DNA of 64,000 nt from Planctomycetota bacterium. GTDB taxonomy: Bacteria > Planctomycetota > Phycisphaerae > UBA1845. The stretch covers positions 1 to 64,000 of the forward strand of contig JAJRWX010000001.1 in assembly GCA_024276605.1 (NCBI GenBank), given 5' to 3'. Below are positions 9,356 to 17,991 of the stretch, one piece after another. The notes below the pieces were generated by a model that did not search any database, was not told the DNA's origin, and saw only the letters and a program-made list of their open reading frames with translations. Every line of letters begins with the position of its first letter. The first letter of the stretch is position 1. Position numbers and translations under genes: made by a program.

Positions 9356-9526
9356 AGTGGGGTGGCATGGACAAGCGTCGCGTTGAAGGAATCGCGGATG
9401 AAAAGAGGCGTAGGGGCGACGCTTGCCCGTGCTTTTCCTCGGTTACGCCTGCACGGGCAAACGCCGCGTGCAGCATCCATTGGACATTCGACAGCCCGAT
9501 TCCGCGGCGTTTGTCCATGCCACCCA
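9356..9526. repeat. nested palindromic repeat between trpS and kdsC
   Basis: The outer arms GGGTGGCATGGACAAGCG and, inverted at the right end near 9501-9524, GGGTGGCATGGACAAACG match at almost every base over about 23 bp. Inside are two further hairpins: GCGTCGC with GCGACGC, and TTGCCCGTGC with GCACGGGCAA. Folded RNA or DNA would be a cloverleaf-like multi-arm structure. The outer arm shares GGTGGCATGG(A/G)CAA with the MITE-like elements, but the ends and TA flanks of that family are absent. It could be a REP/BIME-type element; no transposase is nearby. Confidence 0.7.
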
Positions 9527-9576
9527 ATCGCCATTTTGTCATGCACCCCGGTGAGAAGCGTGTGCCCGGCATAAGC

Positions 9577-9605
9577 TTGACCGTCGCTTGTGGGGGCAGG
9601 ATACT
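9577..9605 (+). promoter_or_regulatory. sigma70-like promoter for kdsC operon
   Basis: TTGACC at 9577-9582 and GATACT at 9600-9605 are separated by exactly 17 bases. The expected transcript start near 9611-9613 lies just before the ATGs at 9624 and 9636, which argues against the TTG at 9588 as the kdsC start. Confidence 0.55.
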
Positions 9606-9623
9606 GTTCTTTTCTACGGGGGA

Positions 9624-10118
9624 ATGAGACGATTTATGGATTTCGCGGCCATTCAATTGCTGATTCTCGATGTGGATGGCGTACTTACTGATGGCTGCAT
9701 CGTCACAACCGCCGACGGGGAGTTGCAGAAGGCGTTTTATGTCCAAGATGGCTTTGCGCTCAAGCGATGGCAGGCAGCCGGTCACGAAGTGGCCTTGCTA
9801 ACGGGAAGAGAATCCGAAGCTGTAGCTCATAGAGCAGCTGAACTGGGCATTACGCGTGTTTGTCAGGGCGTTGAGGACAAAAGCAGCGTGTATCGATCTT
9901 GGCTCGCCGAGATCGGTGTGTCCGATAAGCAGGTCGCATACGTAGGCGACGATTGGCCCGACCTCGACGTGATGCGACGGGTGGGACTTCCCATAGCCGT
10001 GGCTAACGCCGTACCCGCCGTGAAGCGTGTCGCTGATTATGTCACGCGCCGTCGTGGAGGCTATGGTGCGGTGGCGGAAATCATCGAACTTATTCTGCGA
10101 AAGCAGAACCAATGGTAA
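9624..10118 (+). CDS. kdsC: 3-deoxy-D-manno-octulosonate 8-phosphate phosphatase (KdsC-like HAD hydrolase)
   Basis: HAD-superfamily phosphatase that makes free Kdo for LPS inner core synthesis. Motif I is DVDGVLTDG with nucleophile Asp16 and Asp18. Motif II is LLTGRES, the motif III lysine lies in VEDKSS, and motif IV is YVGDDWPDLDVM. The end RRRGGYGAVAEIIELIL is characteristic of KdsC rather than of other small HAD enzymes, and there is no cap domain. The frame extends upstream to a TTG at 9588, but the promoter at 9577-9605 makes ATG 9624 (or 9636) more likely, giving about 164 residues. It overlaps the next gene by 7 bases. The pairing with an LptC/LptA-like gene mirrors the kdsC-lptC-lptA order of Gram-negative bacteria. 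Confidence 0.9.
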   Translation: MRRFMDFAAIQLLILDVDGVLTDGCIVTTADGELQKAFYVQDGFALKRWQAAGHEVALLTGRESEAVAHRAAELGITRVCQGVEDKSSVYRSWLAEIGVSDKQVAYVGDDWPDLDVMRRVGLPIAVANAVPAVKRVADYVTRRRGGYGAVAEIIELILRKQNQW

Positions 10119-13100
10119 GTCATACATCAACAAATCGCCGATCGAATCGTCCACGTAGGGCTATGCGCATGCGCCGTCGCGCTAGCGGCCTGCTGCGCGG
10201 GATTGTCGTTAGCCTGGCGACACTGGCGATTTTACTCGTATGCTTTTCCATTTATCAGTTCAGCCAAATCGATCCGCAAGCTACTCAATCGCCTCAGGTT
10301 TCTCGCTTGCCGCAGTTACCACAAAAAAAATTGGGCCAGGAGCAGCATTCCAAAGATGGCGTACCTGTGTCGGGTGGTCGTGTGGGGACGGTGCTGCGCA
10401 GTAAGCTTTCGTTGTTTCGTCCCGATAGTGACCGAGCCTGGGGCGAGGTTGAAGTGGGGCGACTGACACCCGTCGCAGGGCAGGCCAACGAAATGGCGCT
10501 CGATAACCCGGTGATTCGACTTCGCACGCAGGATGGACATGGCGTACGCATTACGGCTAAGGAAGCGATCGTGGAGGGTCGAATCAGTCATGGTTTAACA
10601 CCCGTGCGGGGCAGGTTGTTTAGCGGCGTCGTTATTGAATATGATCGATTGTCCGAGCAGCAACGGGCACTTCTACCTGAAGATACGCGTCATGTGTTGG
10701 AACCGTCTCAAGTCGTACGTATCGAAGCGGATGAAATCGTGTTTGATGTAGAGTATTCAAAAGTTGTCGTACCAGGCCCCCTGGCCATACTTGCCTCGGA
10801 TGTGACGTTTCGGTCAGCCAATATGGAGATACGTTTTGATGAATCAGCCGGTCGTGTTGATTATCTGCACATTGAAAGCGGGGGGACGATTGAACTGAAA
10901 GGTGGAGCCGGAAACTTGGGCATGACGGATACCCAGGAGACGGAGCCGGAGAATTCGGTGGTTGATTGGATTCGACAGACCATTACCGCACGCATATTGG
11001 CCGCACAGCAACATCAGGCTGCAACGGACGTGATGGATGAAGGAGCGCAGGTCGCTGCTACTGACGACGCGCTTCCGGTGTTCTCCGTGACGGATGATCC
11101 TTCGGAGGCTGAGGCGGCGAAGCCTACGTTGAAGTATATTGCGCGCTTTGCAGACACTGTCGATGCGAGACAGGTGGTCAGCAACAAAACGGTTGCACGG
11201 CTCGAAGCGGATACGCTTGAAATTCTACGTAGTGTATCAGCTGATGATCGGCGGCAGGTACAAACGCAAACCGACTTGCAGGAAAGTAAGTCGCAACAGG
11301 CATCGGAGAATTCCGACGAAACCATTTCACTGACATGGAAGGGACACTTTTTATTGGAAGCCTGCGCAAAAAACGATGCGCGGTGTGCGCCGGCTGTCAG
11401 GTCTCTACTCACGGCTACGGGGGCACCTGTTAGACTCTCCAACGACGAAGGTGAAGCCACGTGCGGCCAATTGATATACAACCCGGATGATGGCAGCGTG
11501 AAGCTCAATGAACTGGGGGAAACGACGGTGGTGGTTCGTTCTCTGGCGGAAGGCGAGATTCACGGGCGAGGTATCGAATTGCATCCCGATGACGAGACGA
11601 TCGTTATCCACGTTACCGGTCCGGGAGTCTTGGTGCGTAACGACCATGCGTCAACCTCTTCGAGAACCAGAGGCGGCATGTTGACTGGTCAATCATCACC
11701 ATCACAAACCGTCAATAAAAACACGAAAACGAGAAAAGCTTTATCTGTCACGTTCAGCGAAAGTCTGGATGTCACAGGCCATTATGAGAGTCGTAGCAAG
11801 TTGAGCTTTTCAGAAGGAATTCGACGCACACGAGAACGTGTACTCGACAAAGCGGTTTTTGTCGGCCATGTATCGCTCAAAGAGCAAGAGGCATCGCTCG
11901 CAGCAGATCATCTCGCGTTATACTTCGGCAAGGAGACCGTCGGGCGTCAGCAAGAGCAAACCATACGGCGTGTCGAAACAAGAGGCCATGTGCGACTCGA
12001 TCGACTCCATGATAGTTTGGTCTGTAGCGAACTGGATGTCATCGTCACGACCGACGCCGATGGCCGGTTGATGCCTTTGGTGGCCACAGCGAAAAGAGAC
12101 ATCGTAGCCACACAGGAGGACCGGACGATTCGTGCACGCGACCGCCTCATCCTGGACTTTCAAACCGTCACACGCCCTGCCCCACCGTTTGATGCAAATA
12201 AGGCTTACCAAGCTGCGTTGAGCGCTGGTGTAAATCCTCAAGAAGTTGACTGGGAGGCAAAGCGACGTGAGCACGAAATGAAGGTGCGTACGGAAATCGG
12301 GGCGAAGCGGTTGCGGGCCTACGGCGATGTGATGGTGACGGACGAATCTCAGGCTTTGGAATTGACTGCGCAGGAATTGGATTGTTCGATTGTCAATGGT
12401 AGTGACATAGATAAGACATTGATTGTCGGTACGCAAACGCAGCCCGCGTCGGTCACTATCGGTGAATTCACCGTGACCGGCGAGCAGGTCAATGTGAACG
12501 TGCTCGATGAGTGGGCGCAGGTTCCCGGTGCTGGACGTATGACTTTTCAATCACACAAAGATTTGGACGGCAGGCAACTGGAACGCCCCATCCCGGTATC
12601 GATTACGTGGGAAGAGTGGATGAAATTTCAGGGTCGAGAGAATCGTTCTGTTTTTTCAGGAGATGTCCACGCCACCAGCGCCGGCGGTACCACGTTTGAT
12701 TGTCAACAATTGGTCGTCGAGTTTGACGATATTGCCCCCGCCAAGACTCAGTCACAACGGGGTCATTGGTGGATTTTTGATAAATTCTTGCAACGATTTG
12801 AACGCGATCAACAGCACCGCATGGCTAAGCGTGGTATACTCGCTAAGGAGCCGGCCTATATATTGGCCACGGGGCGAGCTGTGGTGCAGACAACATTTAT
12901 GGATGAGGTTACGGGGGCCTTGCGAACCCGAGCACGTCTCGCCGGTCCGCAACTATCGGTCAACTTGCGGCGTGGGATGTCAAAAATGCTCATCGAAGGT
13001 GCCGGCGATTTACTGATTGAAGATTTTCGGCCCGCCAGCGACGCTACCGCACAACATAGCGAGGCATCACCACGCGGGTTTTTTGGGACAGAGGCCGATG

Positions 13101-13615
13101 CAGGGCCATCGAAAACATTTGTTACATGGGCAGAGGCAATGTGGTACGACTTTTCCATCGATCAAACACGATTTGAGGGTGATATTAACTTAAAGCACTT
13201 CAGCGGAGACAATTTACAACGCCTCTTTGGCAATGCGAAGCTTGTCAGCACGGAAACCACTTCGGGGCGCGCGACATTTTTATCCTGTGATGTCCTGACC
13301 ATCGATTTTCTTGGCCGGCAATCAGCCGGAATGCGCTCGCAGCAGCAAATGGGTAGATTAAGCACGACACAGTTGCGCCAGTTCCATGCCTCAGGCCAAG
13401 TGAAACTACAAGACCAAACGGAAGGACTTTCTTTAACTGCCACTGACCTGACATTCGAACGTGATCGAGAACTTCTCATTATACAAGGTCAACCCGCACG
13501 CATTATTCAACAACGCCAGGGACAATTGCCGGTCGATGCCACCGTGAAACGGGCCTTCTATAATTTACGCACCAAAAGACTCGAATCACAGCAAGCGATT
13601 ATTCGTGGCCGATAG
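10112..13615 (+). CDS. giant membrane-anchored LptC/LptA (OstA)-like protein
   Basis: A protein of 1167 residues with a very basic N-terminus, one transmembrane helix at about residues 27-50, and a long predicted periplasmic part. That part repeats short OstA/LptA-like units in which a 'damage/gain' strand is followed by a Cys- or Asp-containing strand: KAVFVGHVSLKEQEASL (about 577), RLRAYGDVMV (732), SVFSGDVHATSAGG (846), QTRFEGDINLKHFSG (1017) and FHASGQVKLQDQ (1089). The last unit, ending ERDRELLIIQGQPARI, is the most LptA-like. Standard LptC is about 190 and LptA about 180 residues, so this may combine the inner-membrane anchor and a long periplasmic bridge for LPS. The overlap with kdsC supports the LPS role. 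The assignment rests on pattern and context; a structure search would settle it. Confidence 0.7.
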   Translation: MVSHTSTNRRSNRPRRAMRMRRRASGLLRGIVVSLATLAILLVCFSIYQFSQIDPQATQSPQVSRLPQLPQKKLGQEQHSKDGVPVSGGRVGTVLRSKLSLFRPDSDRAWGEVEVGRLTPVAGQANEMALDNPVIRLRTQDGHGVRITAKEAIVEGRISHGLTPVRGRLFSGVVIEYDRLSEQQRALLPEDTRHVLEPSQVVRIEADEIVFDVEYSKVVVPGPLAILASDVTFRSANMEIRFDESAGRVDYLHIESGGTIELKGGAGNLGMTDTQETEPENSVVDWIRQTITARILAAQQHQAATDVMDEGAQVAATDDALPVFSVTDDPSEAEAAKPTLKYIARFADTVDARQVVSNKTVARLEADTLEILRSVSADDRRQVQTQTDLQESKSQQASENSDETISLTWKGHFLLEACAKNDARCAPAVRSLLTATGAPVRLSNDEGEATCGQLIYNPDDGSVKLNELGETTVVVRSLAEGEIHGRGIELHPDDETIVIHVTGPGVLVRNDHASTSSRTRGGMLTGQSSPSQTVNKNTKTRKALSVTFSESLDVTGHYESRSKLSFSEGIRRTRERVLDKAVFVGHVSLKEQEASLAADHLALYFGKETVGRQQEQTIRRVETRGHVRLDRLHDSLVCSELDVIVTTDADGRLMPLVATAKRDIVATQEDRTIRARDRLILDFQTVTRPAPPFDANKAYQAALSAGVNPQEVDWEAKRREHEMKVRTEIGAKRLRAYGDVMVTDESQALELTAQELDCSIVNGSDIDKTLIVGTQTQPASVTIGEFTVTGEQVNVNVLDEWAQVPGAGRMTFQSHKDLDGRQLERPIPVSITWEEWMKFQGRENRSVFSGDVHATSAGGTTFDCQQLVVEFDDIAPAKTQSQRGHWWIFDKFLQRFERDQQHRMAKRGILAKEPAYILATGRAVVQTTFMDEVTGALRTRARLAGPQLSVNLRRGMSKMLIEGAGDLLIEDFRPASDATAQHSEASPRGFFGTEADAGPSKTFVTWAEAMWYDFSIDQTRFEGDINLKHFSGDNLQRLFGNAKLVSTETTSGRATFLSCDVLTIDFLGRQSAGMRSQQQMGRLSTTQLRQFHASGQVKLQDQTEGLSLTATDLTFERDRELLIIQGQPARIIQQRQGQLPVDATVKRAFYNLRTKRLESQQAIIRGR

Positions 13616-13622
13616 CGGGCTT

Positions 13623-13642
13623 ACTCGCAACCAAGTGCGAGT
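13623..13642 (+). terminator. hairpin after the LptC/LptA-like gene
   Basis: ACTCGCA and TGCGAGT form a perfect 7-bp stem with a 6-base loop, eight bases after the stop codon. It is followed by an A/T-rich stretch but no T-run, so intrinsic termination is only possible, not clear. Confidence 0.4.
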
Positions 13643-14088
13643 CATTAAATAAATACCCGTAAACAGCACAAATACTGCTCCAAAACCAGCTTTATTTGCG
13701 GAGAACACTTCATGGTGAGCACTGTACACATTTTTTTTTACATTTCACTTGTCTCCGATAATGCGCGGGGCATACAATGGTGCAGTGAGTTCGACTGCTA
13801 CAACCAAACCCTTATGTTTTGCAGCGGAAAGAACTCTGATGCCTCGGCGACATTGGTGCGCATAGTGTAAAAACTTGGTGCGCGCGATGACGAGGCATGA
13901 CCACGGGTGCATAGTTATTATCCTACACTGATACGATTGAAACAAAGCCGTAAGCATAGGGCCGACAAGGCCGTCAATGCTTAACAGGCGATTGATTTTC
14001 CTGAGGGGAAAGATTGTAAAGGAATGGGCCTGCGTTGTGTCTATCCATGTGCTTTCCGTGCGGGGAAAGAGGTAGCCACAACAAAGGT

Positions 14089-14146
14089 GATGGATGCTTG
14101 GGTGTCAGAACCGTTGGAGCGCGAGCCTTCACCCAAGCGTCCATCC
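14089..14146. repeat. long imperfect hairpin downstream of purN
   Basis: GATGGATGCTTGGGTG pairs with CACCCAAGCGTCCATCC (one mismatch in about 16 bp) around a 25-base loop. It lies about 45 bases beyond the purN stop on the minus strand and could act as a 3' stabilising structure or be a lone REP-like repeat. No second copy was seen. Confidence 0.5.
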
Positions 14147-14190
14147 GTTCCTCTATCGAGTGAATATACGTTTGACGTACATGGCATCCG

Positions 14191-14811
14191 CTACTCTGGT
14201 AGCATGACCACCCTACCGTTTTCCAAGTGAATGCGCTGTTCACAAAACAACCGTAACGCATCGGGGTACGCGATGCATTCCTGTTCAAAAATACGTGTAG
14301 CCAGTGTCTCGGGTGTGTCATTATCGGTCACCTGGACCTTGCGCTGTAAAATGACTGGTCCATGATCATATTCGTTATCACAAAAATGGACCGTACAGCC
14401 ACTTTCTTTTTTACCCGCAGCAAGCACCGCCTCGTGTACGCGATGACCGAACATCCCCTGACCGCCAAATTCGGGTAATAGTGCAGGGTGAATGTTTATC
14501 ACGCGCCCTAGAAATGATTCCGGAATGCGCCATAGCGACATAAACCCAGCCATACATACAAGATCAACCGCCTTCACCGCTTCGGTGATCTTGGCTTGAA
14601 ATGCTTCAACAGGAAGTTGTTTGCGATCAATGATGACGGTTTTCAGGTCGTATTGTTGTGCGCGTTCGATACCGGCTACATCGGCCCGCGAGCTGATGAC
14701 GATATCAATCTTCGCGTTGAGTTGCTGGTCACGGATATGTTCGTGCAGGTTGGCCATGGTACGACCACCACCGGACAACAGCACAGCCAAACGCAATCGT
14801 TTGTGGCTCAT
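14191..14811 (-). CDS. purN: phosphoribosylglycinamide formyltransferase
   Basis: Transfers a formyl group from 10-formyltetrahydrofolate to GAR, the third step of de novo purine synthesis. The 206 residues match PurN. The phosphate-binding loop is LSGGGRTMANL (usual form SGNGSNLQ). The catalytic region NIHPALLPEFGGQGMFGHRV has the conserved Asn and His, and the catalytic Asp is in CTVHFCDNEYDHGPVI. It starts 67 bases after the PPDK gene on the same strand and belongs with guaA and guaB upstream, giving a purine-flavoured gene group. Confidence 0.95.
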   Translation of the reverse strand: MSHKRLRLAVLLSGGGRTMANLHEHIRDQQLNAKIDIVISSRADVAGIERAQQYDLKTVIIDRKQLPVEAFQAKITEAVKAVDLVCMAGFMSLWRIPESFLGRVINIHPALLPEFGGQGMFGHRVHEAVLAAGKKESGCTVHFCDNEYDHGPVILQRKVQVTDNDTPETLATRIFEQECIAYPDALRLFCEQRIHLENGRVVMLPE

Positions 14812-14878
14812 GATTGGGTCACTTCCACGATCCAGTGTGGTGTCGTAGGGCGTTCTGTGCTTGAGCGTAACCTTAAAA

Positions 14879-17869
14879 TCAACGCGCGATCTTCTTTTTT
14901 CGGGAGGTCGAAGACTTTTTTGTCGATCGCCCGGCCTTTGTTTTTACCTTTGATGATTGCTTCGTCTTTGTTGTAGCTTTAGTTTTTGTCTTGCGAGCGC
15001 GCGACGATGATTTACCCATCGCTTGCGCACCGTCTTCAATGGCTGCTTGAGCTGCGGCTAATCGGGCAATGGGCACCCGATAGGGACTACAGGATACGTA
15101 ATCCAGCCCGACTTGATAACAAAAACGGATGGATGCTGGGTCTCCGCCGTGCTCACCACAAATGCCAAGTTTCAGTTTCGGTCTGGTTTCTCGCCCCGTT
15201 TCGCAGGCCAGTTGCACCAATAACCCTACGCCTTGCACATCCAACGACTGAAAAGGATCGTGCGCAAAAATACCAGCCTTGGCTTCGTCCACATAGTCAG
15301 GCAGGAACCGCCCGGCATCATCGCGTGATAGGCCCATAGTCATTTGCGTCAGGTCGTTGGTACCGAAACTAAAGAATTCCGCAACCTCGGCCATCTGATC
15401 CGCGACAAGCGCAGCTCGTGGCGTTTCGATCATGGTGCCGACAAGATAATTGACCTTCGCCTTTTTCTCTTTGAGCACGGTGTCGGCCATGCGGTGTGTT
15501 TGATCTACGAGAAGACCTAGCTCCTTCGCATCAATGCTGAGTGGAATCATAATTTCAGGCAACACTTTTATACCGCGACGCTTACACGCGACGGCTGCTT
15601 CCATGATAGCCCGGACTTGCATATCCAAAATTTCGGGATAGGTGATGCACAAACGACACCCACGATGACCTAGCATGGGATTGGACTCGTGCAATTTTTC
15701 GATGCGATCGCGAATATCTTGGGTGGTAAATTTGACGAAGGTAGCAGCTTTTACACCTTTAATTTCGTCGCGCAGTGCGGCATTAAGATCATCCACCGCA
15801 GCTTGTAGTGCTGCTTGGTTGTCGTCTTGTGGAAGAAACTCATGCAGCGGGGGGTCGATCAGACGGATGGTGACGGGTAGCCCATTCATGGCTTTGAAAA
15901 TACCCTCAAAATCGCGCCGTTGATAAGGGAGAAGTTTTGCCAGCGCTGACTGACGATGTTCGAGCGTATTCGCCAGGATCATTTCACGCATGGCTCGAAT
16001 GCGTTGTGGTTCATTCGGATCGAAAAACATATGTTCCGTGCGACACAAACCAATCCCCTCTGCGCCAAAACCTACGGCTTTAGCTGCATCTGCGGGGGTG
16101 TCAGCGTTGGTTCGCACTTTGAGTGTTCGTCGTTGGTCGCACCATTTCATCAGTGTGTCATACTCGGCTGGGGCTTGTGGACGGGCAAGATCAATGGTGC
16201 CATCGTAAACTTCACCCGTTCCGCCATCCAACGTGATCGCATCACCTTCGCGTATGACCCGACCGTTAAATGAGATTTGACTGGCCTTGTAATCAACGAC
16301 TAATTCACTACTGCCAACGATGCAGCACTTCCCCCAGCCACGCGCAACCACTGCGGCATGTGATGTTTTCCCACCGGTTGATGTTAAAATGCCGGCTGCG
16401 ACGTGCATGCCACCGACATCTTCCGGGGATGTTTCCTTACGCACGAGGATCACTGTATTCCCGTCGCGGGCACGTTCTTCGGCACGCTCTGCAGAAAGGG
16501 CGATTTCACCGCAAGCGGCTCCGGGAACGGCACCAATGCCACAACCTAGTCGCCGTTGGGAAAGTTCACCGGCGGAGATACTGGCGTCAAGCACAGGGTA
16601 AAATAATCGTTCCACATCTACCTCTTGGATGCGCAGGATAGCTTGATCTTTGGTGATAATGGGCTTGCCGGATAGTGCTAGATATTTTTTAGGAAGATAT
16701 TTTTTCTTGACCAGTTGCTTAGCCACGGCTGCGGTGATAATGCCTTTGGTTGCTTGATCAACGGCAATCTTGAACGCAGCCTGAGGAGATCGTTTGCCAA
16801 TGCGACATTGCAGCATGTACAGCTTGTTACGCTCGATGGTAAATTCAAGGTCTTGCATGTCCTTATAATGTAGCTCAAGGATAACGCGTACGGCTTCGAG
16901 TTGACCATACGCTTCAGGCATCAGGCGCTTTAATTCGATGAGAGGTATCGGCGTGCGTACACCGGCTACGACATCTTCGCCTTGCGCGTTAATCAGTAAA
17001 TCACCGTAGAAGCATGGCTCGCCCGTACTGGGGTCACGCGTGAAACACACGCCCGTTCCACAATCGTCACCCATGTTACCGAAGACCATCTGGCAGATAT
17101 TGACGGCTGTTCCGTGCAGTCCGGTGATGTTTTCCACGCGGCGGTAGGTCCGGGCTTTTTCGGAATCCCAACTTTCAAAAACCGCGTTGATCGCACCTTT
17201 TAGCTGTTCGAACGGTGACTGAGGAAATTTTTCTGAGCAGTGCTTGGTGTAAATACCCTTGAATGTATCAACAAGTTCAGCCAATTCGTCAGCGTCCACA
17301 TCCGTATCTTCGATCTGCTCGTGAGAAGATTTTCCTAAACGAACGCGGGTCTTATTGTTTTTCAATTCATCGAAGGCGTCTTCAAACAACAAACGATCTA
17401 CCCCTTTTGCGGTTGCGCCGTACATCATAATTAACCGTCGATAGGCATCGAATGCGAATCGGCGATTCTTGGCTGCACCGGCTAGTCCTTCGACGGATTG
17501 ATCATTGAGACCAAGATTGAGAATCGTTTCCATCATACCCGGCATGGACCGAGCCGCGCCGGACCTGACGGATACGAGTAAGGGGTTCTTGTTATCGCCA
17601 AGCTTTTTCTTACAAGTGCGTTCCAGTTTTGCGAGCATGGTCCGAACTTGTTTTTCCAAACCGCTTGGCCATCTCCCGCCAGATTTGTTATAGGTTTTGC
17701 ATGCGTCTGTGGAGATCGTAAAACCTGCGGGTACGGGTAGGCCGATGTTGGTCATTTCCGCCAGGCCGGCCCCTTTGCCGCCCAGAAGCTCCTTCTGGTC
17801 GTTACGTCCGTCAGCTTTACCGTTACCGAAAAAATAGACTTGTTTGCGCGCTGCTTGCGTCCCTGCCAT
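14879..17869 (-). CDS. ppdK: pyruvate, phosphate dikinase with lysine-rich C-terminal tail
   Basis: Interconverts pyruvate + ATP + Pi and phosphoenolpyruvate + AMP + PPi. Domains in order are the N-terminal ATP-grasp (YFFGNGKADGRND, LLGGKGAGLAEM), the phosphohistidine swivel domain with GGKTSHAAVVARGWGK (His504), and the C-terminal PEP-binding barrel (GTNDLTQMTMGLSRDDAGRF, GICGEHGGDPASI). The enzyme body ends near residue 945, as usual. About 50 extra residues follow, almost only Lys, Arg, Ser and Thr, resembling a histone-H1 tail; a similar tail is on the protein at 60568-61245. AGGA stands nine bases before the ATG. The gene lies 122 bases after guaA on the same strand. Confidence 0.95.
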   Translation of the reverse strand: MAGTQAARKQVYFFGNGKADGRNDQKELLGGKGAGLAEMTNIGLPVPAGFTISTDACKTYNKSGGRWPSGLEKQVRTMLAKLERTCKKKLGDNKNPLLVSVRSGAARSMPGMMETILNLGLNDQSVEGLAGAAKNRRFAFDAYRRLIMMYGATAKGVDRLLFEDAFDELKNNKTRVRLGKSSHEQIEDTDVDADELAELVDTFKGIYTKHCSEKFPQSPFEQLKGAINAVFESWDSEKARTYRRVENITGLHGTAVNICQMVFGNMGDDCGTGVCFTRDPSTGEPCFYGDLLINAQGEDVVAGVRTPIPLIELKRLMPEAYGQLEAVRVILELHYKDMQDLEFTIERNKLYMLQCRIGKRSPQAAFKIAVDQATKGIITAAVAKQLVKKKYLPKKYLALSGKPIITKDQAILRIQEVDVERLFYPVLDASISAGELSQRRLGCGIGAVPGAACGEIALSAERAEERARDGNTVILVRKETSPEDVGGMHVAAGILTSTGGKTSHAAVVARGWGKCCIVGSSELVVDYKASQISFNGRVIREGDAITLDGGTGEVYDGTIDLARPQAPAEYDTLMKWCDQRRTLKVRTNADTPADAAKAVGFGAEGIGLCRTEHMFFDPNEPQRIRAMREMILANTLEHRQSALAKLLPYQRRDFEGIFKAMNGLPVTIRLIDPPLHEFLPQDDNQAALQAAVDDLNAALRDEIKGVKAATFVKFTTQDIRDRIEKLHESNPMLGHRGCRLCITYPEILDMQVRAIMEAAVACKRRGIKVLPEIMIPLSIDAKELGLLVDQTHRMADTVLKEKKAKVNYLVGTMIETPRAALVADQMAEVAEFFSFGTNDLTQMTMGLSRDDAGRFLPDYVDEAKAGIFAHDPFQSLDVQGVGLLVQLACETGRETRPKLKLGICGEHGGDPASIRFCYQVGLDYVSCSPYRVPIARLAAAQAAIEDGAQAMGKSSSRARKTKTKATTKTKQSSKVKTKAGRSTKKSSTSRKKKIAR

Positions 17870-17991
17870 GATGATTGTCCTGAAAAGAAATATAACCTGT
17901 CGTTAATGTTGCTTCGATCATAATCTTCTTAGTACAAGCGTCAATCGACATGCGTGGGATTCGATCAACGGGTGAGGGATGGATAAAACGT

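Larger units (their letters stand above)
13616..14190. other. intergenic region between lptC-like gene and purN
   Basis: 575 bases without a supported gene, lying between two converging genes. It holds the two hairpins listed separately (13623-13642 and 14089-14146). Short open frames here have no recognisable protein features. Confidence 0.5.

Noticed and set aside
9588-9623. TTG at 9588 as kdsC start
   Set aside because: It lies inside the promoter region and no ribosome binding site precedes it; the family start fits the ATGs at 9624/9636.
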